Assembly (NCBI GenBank): GCA_015852425.1
Contig: JAAAIG010000760.1
Coordinates: 1-17,351, forward strand
DNA length: 17,351 bases
Reading direction: 5' to 3'
Source: Gryganskiella cystojenkinii
Taxonomy: Eukaryota > Mortierellomycota > Mortierellomycetes > Mortierellales > Mortierellaceae
Shown: piece by piece, positions 17,282-17,351 of the stretch
How the letters are laid out: each line of letters begins with the position of its first letter
How positions within the stretch are numbered: the stretch's first letter is position 1
Program-made: the position numbers and the translations under genes
Notes under the pieces: generated by a model
Told to the model about the DNA's origin: nothing
The model's database searches: none
Seen by the model: only the letters and a program-made list of their open reading frames with translations

Positions 17282-17351
17282 GTAATGATTTTGATGGAAA
17301 TCATGTCCAGTCCGATTAGATGGTGGCGCTGACTCTTTTTTTTTTTTTTTT
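17282..17351 (+). other. Start of the next ABCD4-like intron, ending in a poly-T run
   Basis: The donor GTAATG begins at 17282. The window ends inside a run of at least 16 T (17336-17351). By analogy with intron 1 this may be the polypyrimidine tract just before the next exon. Confidence 0.55.

Noticed and set aside
1..17351. tRNA or other structured RNA genes
   Set aside because: I scanned the gaps on both strands for a tRNA T-arm (GGTTCRA) with a paired acceptor stem and found none convincing. A covariance-model search would settle it.

Overview
The window looks like a piece of a filamentous or zoosporic-grade fungal nuclear genome, most plausibly an early-diverging one (Mucoromycota or Mortierella type). 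The reasons are: genes split by short GT-AG introns (mostly about 70-230 nt), CT-rich leaders, polyadenylated histone and housekeeping genes, a histidyl-tRNA synthetase that carries a WHEP domain, and an ABCD4-type transporter. The last two traits are, to my knowledge, not usual in Dikarya. The lineage assignment is inference. All gene structures below were built by hand from splice sites and protein-family similarity recalled from knowledge; no search was run.

Layout. The left edge holds the last 16 codons of a histone H2A (+). Next come a six-exon SNF5/SMARCB1-family chromatin remodelling subunit (+, 633-2827) and a three-exon major facilitator transporter with a very long disordered N-terminus (+, 3511-5996). 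Convergent to it is cytosolic-type histidyl-tRNA synthetase (-, 8305-6136), followed on the same strand by a DysF (peroxin/ferlin) domain protein (-, 10238 to about 8721). The coatomer zeta subunit (+, 10559-11486) is divergent from that gene. It converges on an eight-exon peroxisomal ABCD-type fatty acyl-CoA transporter (-, 15225-11906). The right edge has the start of an ABCD4-like half-transporter (+, 16021 to beyond the end), head to head with the peroxisomal ABCD gene.

How the genes relate. Most are unrelated housekeeping genes. The right third is thematically tighter: a DysF protein of a family that includes peroxisomal membrane proteins, a peroxisomal ABCD half-transporter and an ABCD4 paralogue lie within about 9 kb. 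The two ABC genes share one 795-bp divergent intergenic region. That region holds a CACGTG box, a polypurine tract and a pair of overlapping, mutually exclusive inverted repeats. I found no tRNA, rRNA, CRISPR, transposase or plasmid feature. No clearly new multi-gene system is evident; the most interesting points are the ABCD pair with its intergenic structure and the WHEP exon of the synthetase.
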